Assembly (NCBI RefSeq): GCF_023101765.2
Contig: NC_064232.1
Span: forward strand, 7,445,933-7,509,932
DNA length: 64,000 nucleotides
Reading direction: 5' to 3'
Source of the DNA: Spodoptera frugiperda
Lineage: Eukaryota > Arthropoda > Insecta > Lepidoptera > Noctuidae
Shown here piece by piece: positions 41,073 through 50,285 of this stretch; the first letter of the stretch is position 1, and every line of letters starts with the position of its first letter. Made by a program: the position numbers and the translations under genes. The notes under the pieces were generated by a model. The model was not told the origin of the DNA. It worked only from the letters and a program-made list of their open reading frames with translations, and searched no databases.

Positions 41073-41380
41073 TAAATTTGACACAAGCAAATCAACAGGG
41101 CAAGCTAAATACTTAAAAAGCTTAGTAACCTTACTTCCTTATTCCTGAATGCACTAGCTTTAGTGCTAGACCCAGGCATTCAGACCTAGTATTGATCTAG
41201 GCTAAGAATACGTACCCCCTCACCCACCCCTCCCATTACTGTGCCACCCTGTATCGTATCGTGCGTCCCGCTCTAACACCCTGTGTTTAAACTAAGTTGC
41301 AATTTCGAATTTGAGGATTGTTAGTGATTTCCTATAACGGTAGGGTAGAAGGCATTTGTTGCCAACCATACTCTTCATGT
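41073..41380. other. Unassigned
   Basis: Slightly GC-richer than average (GTACCCCCTCACCCACCCCT). No coding frame. Confidence 0.4.
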
Positions 41381-41780
41381 GGGTATCGTATACCCGACTA
41401 AGGGACTACATATTTGATTGAGATCGTGCAGCAGCGCTCTCTGATAAACCTGAACCTTCAAAACAGTGATCTCCAACTTTTCAAGTGCGATTTAACACTT
41501 TACCGTAATCACCACACTTGGCGATTAACTCGGGGATTACAATTATGTTCATTAATCAGTTTTCAGTGACAATCCACTGCTGCAATATGAGCCTCCTCTA
41601 CATAAGAGAGGTTTGTCATAATCCCCACACTGAGCAAATAGGTTGGAGATCGCAGTATAAAAGGTTCAGGTTTATCAGAGAGCGCTACTGCACGGTCTCT
41701 GTCAAATATGTAGTCCCTTAGTCGGGTATGTGACACCCGCGGGAAGAACAGGGGTGGTGACACGTGTATTCTACTCTGTT
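41381..41780. repeat. Family G inverted pair
   Basis: The left arm 41381-41476 and right arm 41642-41737 are inverted copies of about 96 bp (CTCTCTGATAAACCTGAACC versus GGTTCAGGTTTATCAGAGAG). The spacer is about 165 bp. The right copy is the complete G unit (41587-41780), starting TGAGCCTCCTCTACATAAGA. Confidence 0.85.
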
Positions 41781-42016
41781 ACTACCACAGAGATAGTTTA
41801 ATATTATACACATTCCTGTAATATTTGAAACAACAGAATTAATTGCTTGGCTTGTCGCCAGGGGGCGTGTAACGCGTGTAAGCGTGTGGTCATTTTCACC
41901 GACGGTCTCTTAACTAGGAGACACTTTGAGTCGTCCCCTATTACATGAGACTCATAACTAGGAGTCACATTGTATATGTGCGTGCACCTCTTTCCTCTTT
42001 TAATAATAATTAAGTG

Positions 42017-42317
42017 AAGTGTGAGAGAGTCATGCTTAGGCACTGCAAGGCCGGCTCGACCGGAGTAATACCACGGCCGAGCAGAAAACCGACGTGAAAC
42101 AACGCTTGCATTGTGTTTCGTTGTGTGAGTGAAGTTACCGGAGGCTTAATTACCCCCTTCCCAATCCCCAATTCCCCAACAACCCTTAAATTCCTAACCC
42201 CCAAAAGGCCAGTAACGCATTTGTAACGCCTCTGGTGTTTCAAGTGTCCATGGGCGGTGGCGATTGCTTACCATCAGGTGATCCGTCTGCTCGTTTACCG
42301 GCTTATATCACAAAAAA
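42017..42317 (-). mobile_element. Lep1-like element, full length
   Basis: AGTGTGAGAGAGTCATGCTT to CCGGCTTATATCACAAAAAAA. It carries the GTGTTTCGTTGTGTGAGTGA variant of the 3' half. Confidence 0.9.
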
Positions 42318-42923
42318 ATTGCCAAAAACTTTGCACAAGTCATAAATCTTAATCTAACAACGGTAACTCCACACCCCTTTCAACACACAAGAATCATTCA
42401 AACATAAAGACGTTGAACTTAAATACAAAAATTAACATAAATCTTCAAATACTCGTATCTATTCAGAATAAAATATTAAAATAAATAACACATTTTCATA
42501 TATTAAAAGCTAAAGTCGGTCATACAGGCACGACCCTTGTACCATCGAAGGACGAACACAAAAGGGCCCAAGAGCGAACCCTGTGGAACACATACAAAAA
42601 GTTCGAACAAAAATCAAGCGAGTTACCTCTTATCAATTATTTTTCAACCAGTTTAACGTTGGCTAAGTGAAATGGTCTTACTTTAATGTAAAATAAACCT
42701 TTGCAAGTACGGTGTAAGGTTTAAAATCAATGGCCACCGTATCAAAGGCTTGCGTAAGGTCTGGAAATGGTTGGTTTGTAAAAAGTGCTGTTGCTATGTC
42801 GATGTGTACTTAAAATTTACTTGCGTATGTCTTGTGGTGTCTTTAATTGGTGTTATCTTTGCGCTGTTTACTCTTGATCTGTTGGTAAGCAGAGGTTTTT
42901 GATTTATGAAGATTGTGTCTTAT
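42318..42923. other. No recognisable feature
   Basis: Unique-looking AT-rich sequence. Confidence 0.45.
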
Positions 42924-43222
42924 TTTTACGGAATACCGGTAAACGAGCAGACGAATCACCTGATGCTAAGCAATCGCTGCCGCCCGCTGGACACTTGAAA
43001 CACCAGAGGCGTTACAAGTGCGTTGCCTGACTTTTGGGGGTTAGGAATTTAAGGGTTGTTGGGGAATCGGGAATTGGGAATATTGGGAAGGGAAGTAATT
43101 GGGCGTCTGGTAACATCACTCACACAACGCAAGCGTTGTTTCACGTCGGTTTTCTGTGAGACCGTGGTATCACTCCGGTCGAACCGGCCCATTCGTACCG
43201 AAGAATGGCTCTCCCACACTTA
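42924..43222 (+). mobile_element. Lep1-like element, full length
   Basis: TTTTTACGGAATACCGGTAA to ATGGCTCTCCCACACTTA. Confidence 0.9.
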
Positions 43223-43383
43223 CTATTTATTATTTAAATTTAAATTACCCACATTAAGACAGAAGTTATCACTTATAAGATTGTCATTATCTACATCTAA
43301 ATATGTAATTAAGGACCTTATTTTTATCTGATGTAAGGTTCATATCTCTCTGTTCAGTACAGGTACCTGTTTTATTTATAACC

Positions 43384-43464
43384 AGCGCCTGTCAGGGACT
43401 TGGTGACGTTTCAAAAATACCTATTTATTGTCTAGTTGAAATAAAGGCTTTGACTTTGACTTTG
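43384..43464 (+). repeat. Family D tail
   Basis: GTTGAAATAAAGGCTTTGACTTTG with a diverged upstream part. Confidence 0.65.
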
Positions 43465-43502
43465 CTTCGTTCGCATTCCTGTTTATAATTGTAATTGTAC
43501 CA

Positions 43503-43626
43503 TATGTGTTATTCCAGACCATAATCTAACCCTGTTCCAAATTTCATCCCGATTTCTTCAGCCGTTTTGGCGTGGTTGAATACCTAACAAACATACACAA
43601 ACTTCCGCATTTATAATATTACTAGA
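43503..43626 (-). repeat. Family K-like fragment
   Basis: AATTTCATCCCGATTTCTTC, CAGCCGTTTTGGCGTGG, CATTTATAATATTACTAG; reverse of 19935-20066. Confidence 0.65.
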
Positions 43627-43790
43627 AAAAAGGAGGTTTTTAGTTTGACCTGTTTCTATGTATGTTTGTGTGCGATTTTCTCGGGTTTTACTGATCCGGT
43701 TTTGATACAGTTTTCAGCATAGTATTTTTAAAATTTAGGAGAAGGCTTTAGGGATATTGGGAACGTAACTTATAAGAAATGGAAGCGACG

Positions 43791-43862
43791 CTTTGTGTGA
43801 TCCACAAATTTTTGTTTTGGGTCTGGGTGTCATGTGTATGTGAACTTATATGTTTGTAAAAT
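43791..43862 (+). repeat. SINE-2 body fragment
   Basis: ACGCTTTGTGTGATCCACAA to GTGAACTTATATGTTTG; no tRNA head. Confidence 0.75.
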
Positions 43863-43892
43863 ATATCAGAGAAATTGTAAATATGTATTTTT

Positions 43893-44009
43893 AGTGGAGT
43901 TTCTTGCTCGTTCTTCTCAATTCGAAGCTAGACTTTGGAACAAGCACCTAGATTCACTGATAGACAGACCTATTAATTGACATTTATAGTTTATAATTGA
44001 AATAAATCA
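43893..44009 (+). repeat. Family D, CATTCG variant
   Basis: AGTGGAGTTTCTTGCTCGTT, ATTCGAAGCTAGACTTTGGA, ends AATTGAAATAAATCA where Family L begins. Confidence 0.75.
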
Positions 44010-44212
44010 TCTACTATATAAAAATAAGTCGGGTTTTCCTTCCTGACGCTATAACTCCAGAACACACGAATCGATTTCCACGGTTTTGCATTCGTTGGAA
44101 AGGTCTCGGGCTCCGTGAGGTTTATAGCAAAACAGGAAAAAATCAAGAGAATAGCGGGAAAACAGAGAAAATCGTTGGTGGCGAAACAGAGTTCGCCGGG
44201 TTTGCTAGTTTA
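44010..44212 (+). repeat. Family L
   Basis: AAAAATAAGTCGGGTTTTCC, TCGTTGGAAAGGTCTCGGGC, ending GTTCGCCGGGTTTGCTAGTT. The most complete copy. Confidence 0.75.
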
Positions 44213-44240
44213 CTAATAATAATGATTTGATAAAGACTAA

Positions 44241-44523
44241 CCTGTTGGTCGAATGGGCGCAAGTGCGACTGTCGGACAAGGGGTCTCGGGCTTGATTCCC
44301 AGGCCGGGCAAAATATTACTGGATTTTTTTTCAGTTGTTCGAAAATTTCTCAGTAGTAGCACGGAGTCTGGAATTGTGCCCAGTATATTGGCAACAGACT
44401 CACCCCCTATTACATGGGTCTTATAACACAAATGATGAAAAGTGGGTGTACATTGTATAGCGGCATTACGCGACGTAATGTGTACCTCTGCCTACCTCTT
44501 CGGGGATAAACAGGCGTGACATT
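44241..44523 (+). repeat. SINE-1, full length
   Basis: CTGTTGGTCGAATGGGCGCA (A-box region), CTCGGGCTTGATTCCCAGGC (B box GCTTGATTCCC), body, and tail GGGGATAAACAGGCGTGACA. Confidence 0.9.
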
Positions 44524-44581
44524 GTGAGTGTATAAATTATTTAATTTTGACTTTGAAAATGATCTTCGAACCGTTCAGTTA

Positions 44582-44972
44582 ATATACAGCGTGTAACAAA
44601 ATACCCATATACATCAAGAAGCACTAAAGAATACAGGTTGAATAGAATCTCTACACAAAGTTTCAGCTTAAAATACGTTTAAAAAAATTGGTACCAAATA
44701 CTTGGTGTCGCATGGTTCTTGATTTTATAAATCATACAAACGTATCACAACACTACAGGGGCCACTCGCTAATTACGAAACATTTCTTCTGGAAATCTGA
44801 TCGCCTAGTACCTATCTACCGAATTTTGATGTTTGGCTTCTGGAATTTTATGTATTGGAAAAATTCGTTCCATGAAAACATGAGTCTAAAAACCCTTCCC
44901 GTATCGTTTGTTATGTTATCTAGAAACCGTGCACTTGATATGTATACCCCCTTTTTGTTACACCGTGTATAT
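44582..44972. mobile_element. MITE-like element with 20-bp inverted ends
   Basis: Left end ATATACAGCGTGTAACAAAA (44582-44601). The right end 44953-44972 is its reverse complement at 18 of 20 positions. The interior is non-coding; a 118-residue frame crosses out of the element. The transposase family is unknown to me. Confidence 0.65.
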
Positions 44973-44987
44973 AGCAGTATTAGTGAT

Positions 44988-45186
44988 AGTCAAAAGTCAA
45001 AGTCAAAATCATTTATTTCAAATAGACCAGGAAGGCACTTTTGAACGTCAAAACAAATATAATAATATTAATAACGTCTGTCTATCGGTCAGTCCTCTAG
45101 TTGCTCTATTTGCTCGTTCCAAAGTGTAGATTCCTATGGAGAAGAACGAGCAAGAAACTCCATAGGTTACTCTTTTTCAATCAAAT
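44988..45186 (-). repeat. Family D
   Basis: AGTCAAAAGTCAAAGTCAAA to CATAGGTTACTCTTTTTCAA. Confidence 0.9.
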
Positions 45187-45187
45187 C

Positions 45188-45393
45188 TATACTAATATTA
45201 TAAAGCTGAAGACTTTGTTTGTTTGTTTGAACGCGCTAATCTCCGGAACTACTGGTCCGATTTGAATAATTCTTTTTGTGTTGGATAGTCCATTTATCGA
45301 GGAAGGCTATAGGCTATAAAACATCACGCTATGACCAATAAGAGCCCAGCAGAGCGGGTGAAACCGTGCGGAAGTAGCTAGTTCACAATAAAG
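45188..45393 (+). repeat. Family L-related unit
   Basis: TATACTAATATTATAAAGCT, TCCGGAACTACTGGTCCGAT, ending GCGGAAGTAGCTAGTT. Its first half is also at 30166-30262. Confidence 0.7.
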
Positions 45394-45439
45394 TTCGTAT
45401 AGATAGCAGTATTAGTGATATGTTGTAGTATCAGAATTG

Positions 45440-45575
45440 ATTGTTGGGATGCTGTCGCGTCTGCAGGTACGGCGCTGAATGCTCGCGGAAGTGAACGCCG
45501 GGCCGTTGACCCCGGCGAGCGAGCCCGGCCAGTCGGGCGCGGTCGCAGTAACAGCGGGTTTTAAGATGAGCGATC
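45440..45575. promoter_or_regulatory. CpG-rich island, exon or promoter candidate
   Basis: The GC-richest stretch of the window (CCGTTGACCCCGGCGAGCGA, GCCCGGCCAGTCGGGCGCGG). Contains CTGCAG|GTACGG, a possible donor on the plus strand, but no frame with domain evidence. Family L ends about 45 bp before it. Confidence 0.35.
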
Positions 45576-45762
45576 GATAGTCGTTTTAATGTAATTTGAT
45601 TTAGGTCTGCTGTTTTGGGGATGGGTAAGATGAATGTTTTGCCTCCACTACTTTTTGAGTGGGTGTCGTAAAAGTAGGTTAGACTAAGTGAAAACTTAAC
45701 AGAGATAGTAACAGTTATCTTTCATAGAACTGAACGTTTTTTTTAATTAAAGTTAAACTTTC
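45576..45762. other. No recognisable feature
   Basis: Unassigned sequence. Confidence 0.4.
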
Positions 45763-45872
45763 TTTAGGGGAAATTCATCCAATGTCTTCTCCCGCCTTGG
45801 ACGAGGCAAGAGGGAATGTCAGACTCTTACTGACTAGGAACCACCCCGTTCCTACTTCTGCTTTAAAGCCAA
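45763..45872 (-). repeat. Family 1 retroposon, head missing
   Basis: GGGGAAATTCATCCAATGTC to GTTCCTACTTCTGCTTTAAA. Confidence 0.8.
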
Positions 45873-46032
45873 TTAATGCAAATTGTCTAGTTTCATCATT
45901 TCTCCTGAAAAACTTACAGCAAACAGACAGCAAAAATGATAAGAAATCAACTTACATTACGACAACGATGAATCAGTATTTCCATGATGAGCATTCCAAA
46001 TCTGAAAAGAGACAAAAAAGGTTGATTAAAAA

Positions 46033-46128
46033 GACTGAATATAAGCCTCTAGTATAGCTTGAAATTAGACGAGTAGCTTGTTAAACAGTTACATGAGTAA
46101 GCCGAGAAAACATAATAACAAAAATACT
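46033..46128 (-). pseudogene. LINE-WN upstream segment
   Basis: AATATAAGCCTCTAGTATAG to AGTAAGCCGAGAAAACATAA, as at 14120-14205. Confidence 0.55.
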
Positions 46129-46202
46129 GTTCTTTTTTCTGTGAAATTGTCAAATATACCAACAGCCTCGCAGGCCGCAGCCTCTTTTAGGGACTTATAT
46201 AA

Positions 46203-46395
46203 CACTAGCGACCCGCCCCAGCTTCGCATGGGTGCAATGGTGATAATGCATGTATTATACATATAAACCTTCCTCTTGAATCACTCTATCTATTAAAAAA
46301 ACCGCATCAAAATCCGTTGCGTAGTTTTAAAGATTTAAGCGTACAAAGGGACATAGGGACAGAGAAAGCGACTTTGTTTTATACTATGTAGTGAT
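46203..46395 (+). repeat. Family E, full length
   Basis: ACTAGCGACCCGCCCCAGCT to ATACTATGTAGTGATA. Reference copy. Confidence 0.9.
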
Positions 46396-46623
46396 AACTG
46401 AATAAGACTGTGTGTAAAAAAATATATTTAAACAATTCTCAAATCACGAACTAATCCTCGCTAACACTGGCACCACACCCCAGCCCGCCGCGCATTCGAC
46501 TGCAGACTATACCCCTCTCTTTCACACTCACCCACAAAACTATCTGCATCTCTTTCCAACACTAAGAGAGAGCTGCCTTGGGAATTTGGACATCAATAGG
46601 ACCAGAAATACGTTACAGAAAGG
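46396..46623. other. Unassigned, GC-richer patch
   Basis: 46470-46560 (CCAGCCCGCCGCGCATTCGA) is GC-richer with pyrimidine tracts; no further support for a gene. Confidence 0.35.
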
Positions 46624-46708
46624 ACCCCCCTTTTGGGGGGTGCAAAAAGGGGGGTGTAGGGTGCAAAAGTGGGTGCATGGGGTGCAAAAGCGGGTGTATG
46701 GGGGGGAA
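46624..46708 (+). repeat. G-rich minisatellite
   Basis: A CCCCCCTTTTGGGGGG hairpin (46625-46640), then four irregular units of the form GGGTGCAAAAG and GGGTGTA. Many G3-G7 runs, so four-stranded DNA could form on the plus strand. Confidence 0.8.
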
Positions 46709-46882
46709 TGCCACCCTTTAGTGCAGTTCGATTATTGTATACGTAGGTTGGTTTGAGTTCCGTCTGAGGTAATATTGTTTGTAATTGAGGTTTCGACTCA
46801 AAGTTGGATATTTGCTATTATGACTAGAGTAAAGGGCACCCCCTTGTTTTGATATCATTAGAACTTGAGACGGGATATTTAC
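46709..46882. other. No recognisable feature
   Basis: Unassigned sequence. Confidence 0.4.
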
Positions 46883-46895
46883 CATGTTTATTTAT

Positions 46896-47174
46896 AAGCA
46901 ACGTCACGCCTTTTATACCTGAAGGGGTAGGCAGAGGTGCTCATTACGACACGTAATGCCGCTATACAATGTACACCCATTTTTCATAATTTGTGTTATA
47001 AGTCCCATGTAATAGTGACCCTATTGCCTATTGGACACAATTCCAAACTCCGTGCTGCTACAGAGATTTTTTTGAAAATCCGAAAAAATCCCAGCTATAC
47101 TTTGCCCAACTCGGGAATCGAACCCGAGACCCCTTGTTCGGCAGTCGGCACTTGCGACCACTCGACCAACGAGG
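46896..47174 (-). repeat. SINE-1, full length, with 13-bp target duplication
   Basis: From GCAACGTCACGCC to CCACTCGACCAACGAGG. CATGTTTATTTAT occurs at 46883-46895 and again at 47175-47187. The reverse-strand A box (TTGGTCGAGTGGTCG) and B box (GGTTCGATTCC) match RNA polymerase III consensus, making this the best-preserved SINE-1 promoter in the window. Confidence 0.92.
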
Positions 47175-47184
47175 CATGTTTATT

Positions 47185-47440
47185 TATGGCACTGTTGCAA
47201 GCTTTTACGAAAAAAATATACAAGGCGGATATGAATGGGGCCGTCGGTAGAGGGCGCCCTAGACGGACATATAGCGACCAGATTGGCGATATATTAAAGA
47301 ATGGCCAAATTAAAAGTACCTTTAACCGACGAGCATGCATGAAAAGACTGATGACTGTTGATGAAGCGAAAGAGGTGTGTAAGAGTCGTAGCAATTGGCG
47401 TTCCATTGTCTCTGTCTACCCCCATGGGAGACAGGCGTGA
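47185..47440 (+). pseudogene. LINE-PHG: longest C-terminal tail of the LINE ORF
   Basis: Encodes NGAVGRGRPRRTYSDQIGDI, then LKNGQIKSTFNRRACMKRLM and the tail to YPHGRQA-stop (47438-47440). The GRGRPRRT-S-D motif followed by a helix and an AK-x-R-x-x-W motif (AKEVCKSRSNW) is the usual ending of RTE- and Jockey-like LINE proteins in arthropods. The 167-residue open frame that begins at 46937 is a chance fusion of a reversed SINE-1 to this LINE tail. The reverse-transcriptase domain itself is absent. Confidence 0.75.
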
Positions 47441-47689
47441 AGTTATATATTATGTATGTATGTAATAAGTTTCCTCTCTTAAATTTTAAGGAACCCCTAT
47501 ACTAAGATAGGTGGCACTTAACTAGGTACATTTTGTATGTCACCAAACTACAAGTGATACCTAATAATGTAAGGACGAATTATTTTTGAGTGTTCGGTAA
47601 AATTTGAACAACCTAGACATCGAACCTGAGAATTCGATAGTCATAATTGTGACTCTACTACCGAGTTGTATAAACAAACCGACTAGGTA
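47441..47689. other. No recognisable feature
   Basis: Unassigned; ACAACCTAGACATCGAACCT near 47610 hints at an old SINE head. Confidence 0.4.
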
Positions 47690-48088
47690 ATACATACCGT
47701 ATGGGGAGACCTCTTATGACTTAATTTAAACCACATATTTGTTATCATCTTGGCTGACAATATACGAAAAATGAGCGAAATAGGCCCAGTAGGTAAGCCA
47801 AAAAGTGCATTATTCTCTTTGAGCTAATTTGAACACTGTTTACAAATACGGCATTATAACAGCCGCGCCGCATGTCCGTAACATTCCTAGACAACCTACA
47901 ACATTACAGCTCTTCTGTGGTCAAGGAACATGAAGCTGTTCATACAGAATTTAACACTTGATTAATTTCATTATTTATGCTTAATTATTTTCTGTTTTCA
48001 TTGAAATATTTAGTTGTATTATGCTTCTATGGACGAGTACTACTTGTAGTTTCATTTAAATCATATGAGTGATCTCCATACTGTATAT
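47690..48088 (+). repeat. Family N, most complete copy
   Basis: CATACCGTATGGGGAGACCT to GTGATCTCCATACTGTATAT. The ends are imperfect inverted repeats (ACCGTATGGGGAGA versus ATCTCCATACTGT), so it may be a MITE of about 400 bp. Confidence 0.75.
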
Positions 48089-48295
48089 TACATCTAGCAA
48101 CACTGAATTATTTTTTTTTATTTCACATACCAAACTGAATTTTTGAACAGCAGCCAAATATTTGGGGGTGTCAACAATGAAAGAGATATATTCTGATATA
48201 TTGTCATGTTGTTTCATGTATACGCGGTTTTATAATGAGTAGATCAAGGAAATTAATGTTTTTTATACGATAGGTACCTATATGAAGTATTCATA
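48089..48295. other. No recognisable feature
   Basis: Unassigned AT-rich sequence. Confidence 0.4.
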
Positions 48296-48593
48296 AGTGT
48301 GGGAGAGCCATTGCTTCGGCACTGCTGGGCCGGCTCGACCGGAGTGGTATCACTCCGGTCGAGCCGGCCGAGCATAAAACCGACGTGAAACAACGCTTGC
48401 GTTGTGTTTCATTGTGTGAGTGAGGTTACTGGAGGCCCAATTACTCCTCTTTTCAATACCCTTTAAATTTCTAACCCCCAAAAGGCCGGTAACGCACTTG
48501 TAATGCCTTCGTTTCGGATGTCTATGTTAGGCGGCGATTGCTTACCATCAGGTGATCCGTTTGCACGTTTACCAGCATATACCATAAAAAAAC
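48296..48593 (-). mobile_element. Lep1-like element with internal palindrome
   Basis: TAAGTGTGGGAGAGCCATTG to AGCATATACCATAAAAAAA. At 48328-48369 GGCCGGCTCGACCGGAGTG is followed, after GTAT, by its exact reverse complement. The normal GATACCACGGCCGAGCAG has been replaced by an inverted duplicate of the neighbouring segment. Confidence 0.9.
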
Positions 48594-48930
48594 CTATGCT
48601 ACTCGCTGAAAGGAGAAGAAGCTTTTAACCTTAGTGTAACCATTAAATCTTACTACCGTACTCAGAGACATTTAATGATTACTTAAACTATTCCTTAGTA
48701 ATGATTTTGTTTCGAAAATAATTGCTAAAGACTGGGTTAAGTAACCATTAAATGACTCTGAGTACGGCGGTTAGTGTCTATAAAAATGTCGTAGTGGCCT
48801 GGAGGTCTAAGATGCCTGCGAACCTCTCGTACCTTCTCAAGGTTCGAAACCTACCAACGGCAAGTACCAATGTGACGTTTTCCGAGTTATATGTACTTTC
48901 TAAGATTATTTAGCATTATTATTCTCAGGT
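48594..48930. other. Mostly unassigned
   Basis: TTAAGTAACCATTAAATGAC and TTAAACTATTCCTTAGTAAT recur near 4870-4960 and 14695, indicating a further old dispersed repeat. Confidence 0.4.
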
Positions 48931-49148
48931 GAGATAGCGGCCAAACGTCGACCCATTAAATGTAAAAAAAAAAAAAAAAATTTAGACACCACTGACAAAC
49001 GGTGAAGGAAAACATCGTGAAGAAACCTGACATTATAATTTCTAATTATAAGTTTGAAATCATCAACCCGCATTGAGCAAGCGTGGCGATTAATGCTCAA
49101 ACCTTCTTCGTGTGAGAAGAGGCCTTTGGTCAGCAGTGGTCACTTATA
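48931..49148 (+). repeat. LINE-WN 3' UTR with poly(A), then a second LINE tail (Family J)
   Basis: 48931-48980: GAGATAGCGGCCAAACGTCG, then a 17-base A run, giving the true 3' end of LINE-WN. 48987-49148: ACGGTGAAGGAAAACATCGT, GGCGATTAATGCTCAAACC and GAAGAGGCCTTTGGTCAGCA, a widespread lepidopteran LINE ending. Reverse copies of J are at 50067 and 55756. Confidence 0.7.
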
Positions 49149-49158
49149 GGCTGTTGAT

Positions 49159-49338
49159 AGTCACTACATATTACAAAACAAGTCGCTTTCTCTGTCCCTA
49201 TGTCCCTTTGTACGCTTAAATCTTAAAAACTACGCAACGGATTTTGATGCGGTTTTTTTAATAGATAGAGTGATTCAAGAGGAAGGTTTATATGTATAAT
49301 ACATGCGTAATATATCACCATTGCACCCATGCGAAGTT
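49159..49338 (-). repeat. Family E
   Basis: TATTACAAAACAAGTCGCTT to CATTGCACCCATGCGAAG. Confidence 0.85.
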
Positions 49339-49578
49339 GTTGTCTGTAAGTCGCTTAGTAACCTCAGAAAAAGTTATATTATATTGATGTATCACCTAGT
49401 TGGTTAGGTCTAGATTATTATCACAAGTCCTTGAGTCAAATACCTCGATATACAACTGATAGCAGTGTCCTTGCTAACGACCGATAACGCAGTATCATTC
49501 AATTTTATTGTTTCATCAAAGAGGGCCTCCCTGGGTGCAAGCTTTGATGGTTGGGTAAAGTTATATTCGTGATTGAAA
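49339..49578. other. No recognisable feature
   Basis: Unassigned sequence. Confidence 0.4.
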
Positions 49579-49918
49579 GGCTGACAATGCACTTGTAATG
49601 CCTTTAGTGTTTCAGGTGTCCATGGGCGGCGACGACTGCTTACCATCAAGTGTGGGAGAGCCATGCTTCGATGATACCACGACTACACAGAAAACCGACG
49701 TGAAACAAAGCTTCGCTGTGTTTCGTTGTGTGAGTGAGGTTACCGGAGACCTAATTACCCACCTTCCCAATCCCCGATTCCCCAACAACCCTTAAATTCC
49801 TAACGCCCAAAAGGTAACGCACTTGTAACGCCTCTGGTGTTTCAAGTGTCCATGGGTGACGGCAATTGCTTACCATCAGGTGATCCGTCTGCTCGATTAC
49901 CGGCTTATTCCATGAAAA
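49579..49918 (-). mobile_element. Two Lep1-like copies head to tail
   Basis: 49579-49650 is the 5' part of one copy (GCACTTGTAATGCCTTTAGT...CTTACCATCA). A nearly complete second copy (49651-49918, GTGTGGGAGAGCCATGCTTC to CCGGCTTATTCCATGAAAAA) follows without spacer. The first is cut exactly where the second begins. Confidence 0.85.
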
Positions 49919-50066
49919 ATCAGCTCAATTCCGTTTACAGCTTCGACTTTTAGGATTATGTATACTTAATTAATATCTCTACTTATACATTTATCAATAG
50001 TTTGACATCAGGTATTATATTTTTTCCTTTGTTGATAATTTAAAAAGCCCAATGTGGCAAATACCT

Positions 50067-50115
50067 CTTAATCACCACGCTTGCTCAATACGAGTTGGCG
50101 ATTTCAAACGGAATT
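50067..50115 (-). repeat. Family J LINE tail fragment
   Basis: CTCTTAATCACCACGCTTGC to GTTGGCGATTTCAAACG. Confidence 0.65.
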
Positions 50116-50129
50116 ATACCAAAGATTAT

Positions 50130-50285
50130 TTATACCCATCAGGAAACACAGACTCCGGCAAGGAGTTCCACTCCCTAGCAGTTCGCACAAGGAAGCTTGA
50201 AGCGAAGCGCTTCGTGCGAGTGGGTGGGATATCTACCATGAAGCGGTGGCGCTTTGCCGATTGTCTTGTGGTTCGAAGATGGTGT
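50130..50285 (-). pseudogene. LINE-WN C-terminal coding fragment
   Basis: Reverse strand encodes HHLRTTRQSAKRHRFMVDIP, then PTRTKRFASSFLVRTAREWN and SLPESVFPDGY. It adds about 35 residues upstream of the part seen at 13906 and keeps an open frame throughout, so this is the most informative fragment of the LINE-WN protein. It ends at 50130, where Family J-like sequence begins. Confidence 0.75.

Noticed and set aside
44688..45044. 118-residue open frame
   Set aside because: Starts inside the MITE-like element and ends inside a reversed Family D copy; composition is not coding-like.
47100..47174. Possible tRNA gene on the minus strand
   Set aside because: Consensus A and B boxes but joined to the SINE-1 body and flanked by a target duplication.
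46937..47440. 167-residue open frame
   Set aside because: Its first half is a reversed SINE-1 and its second half a LINE ORF tail; the join is at the SINE target duplication, so it is not one gene.
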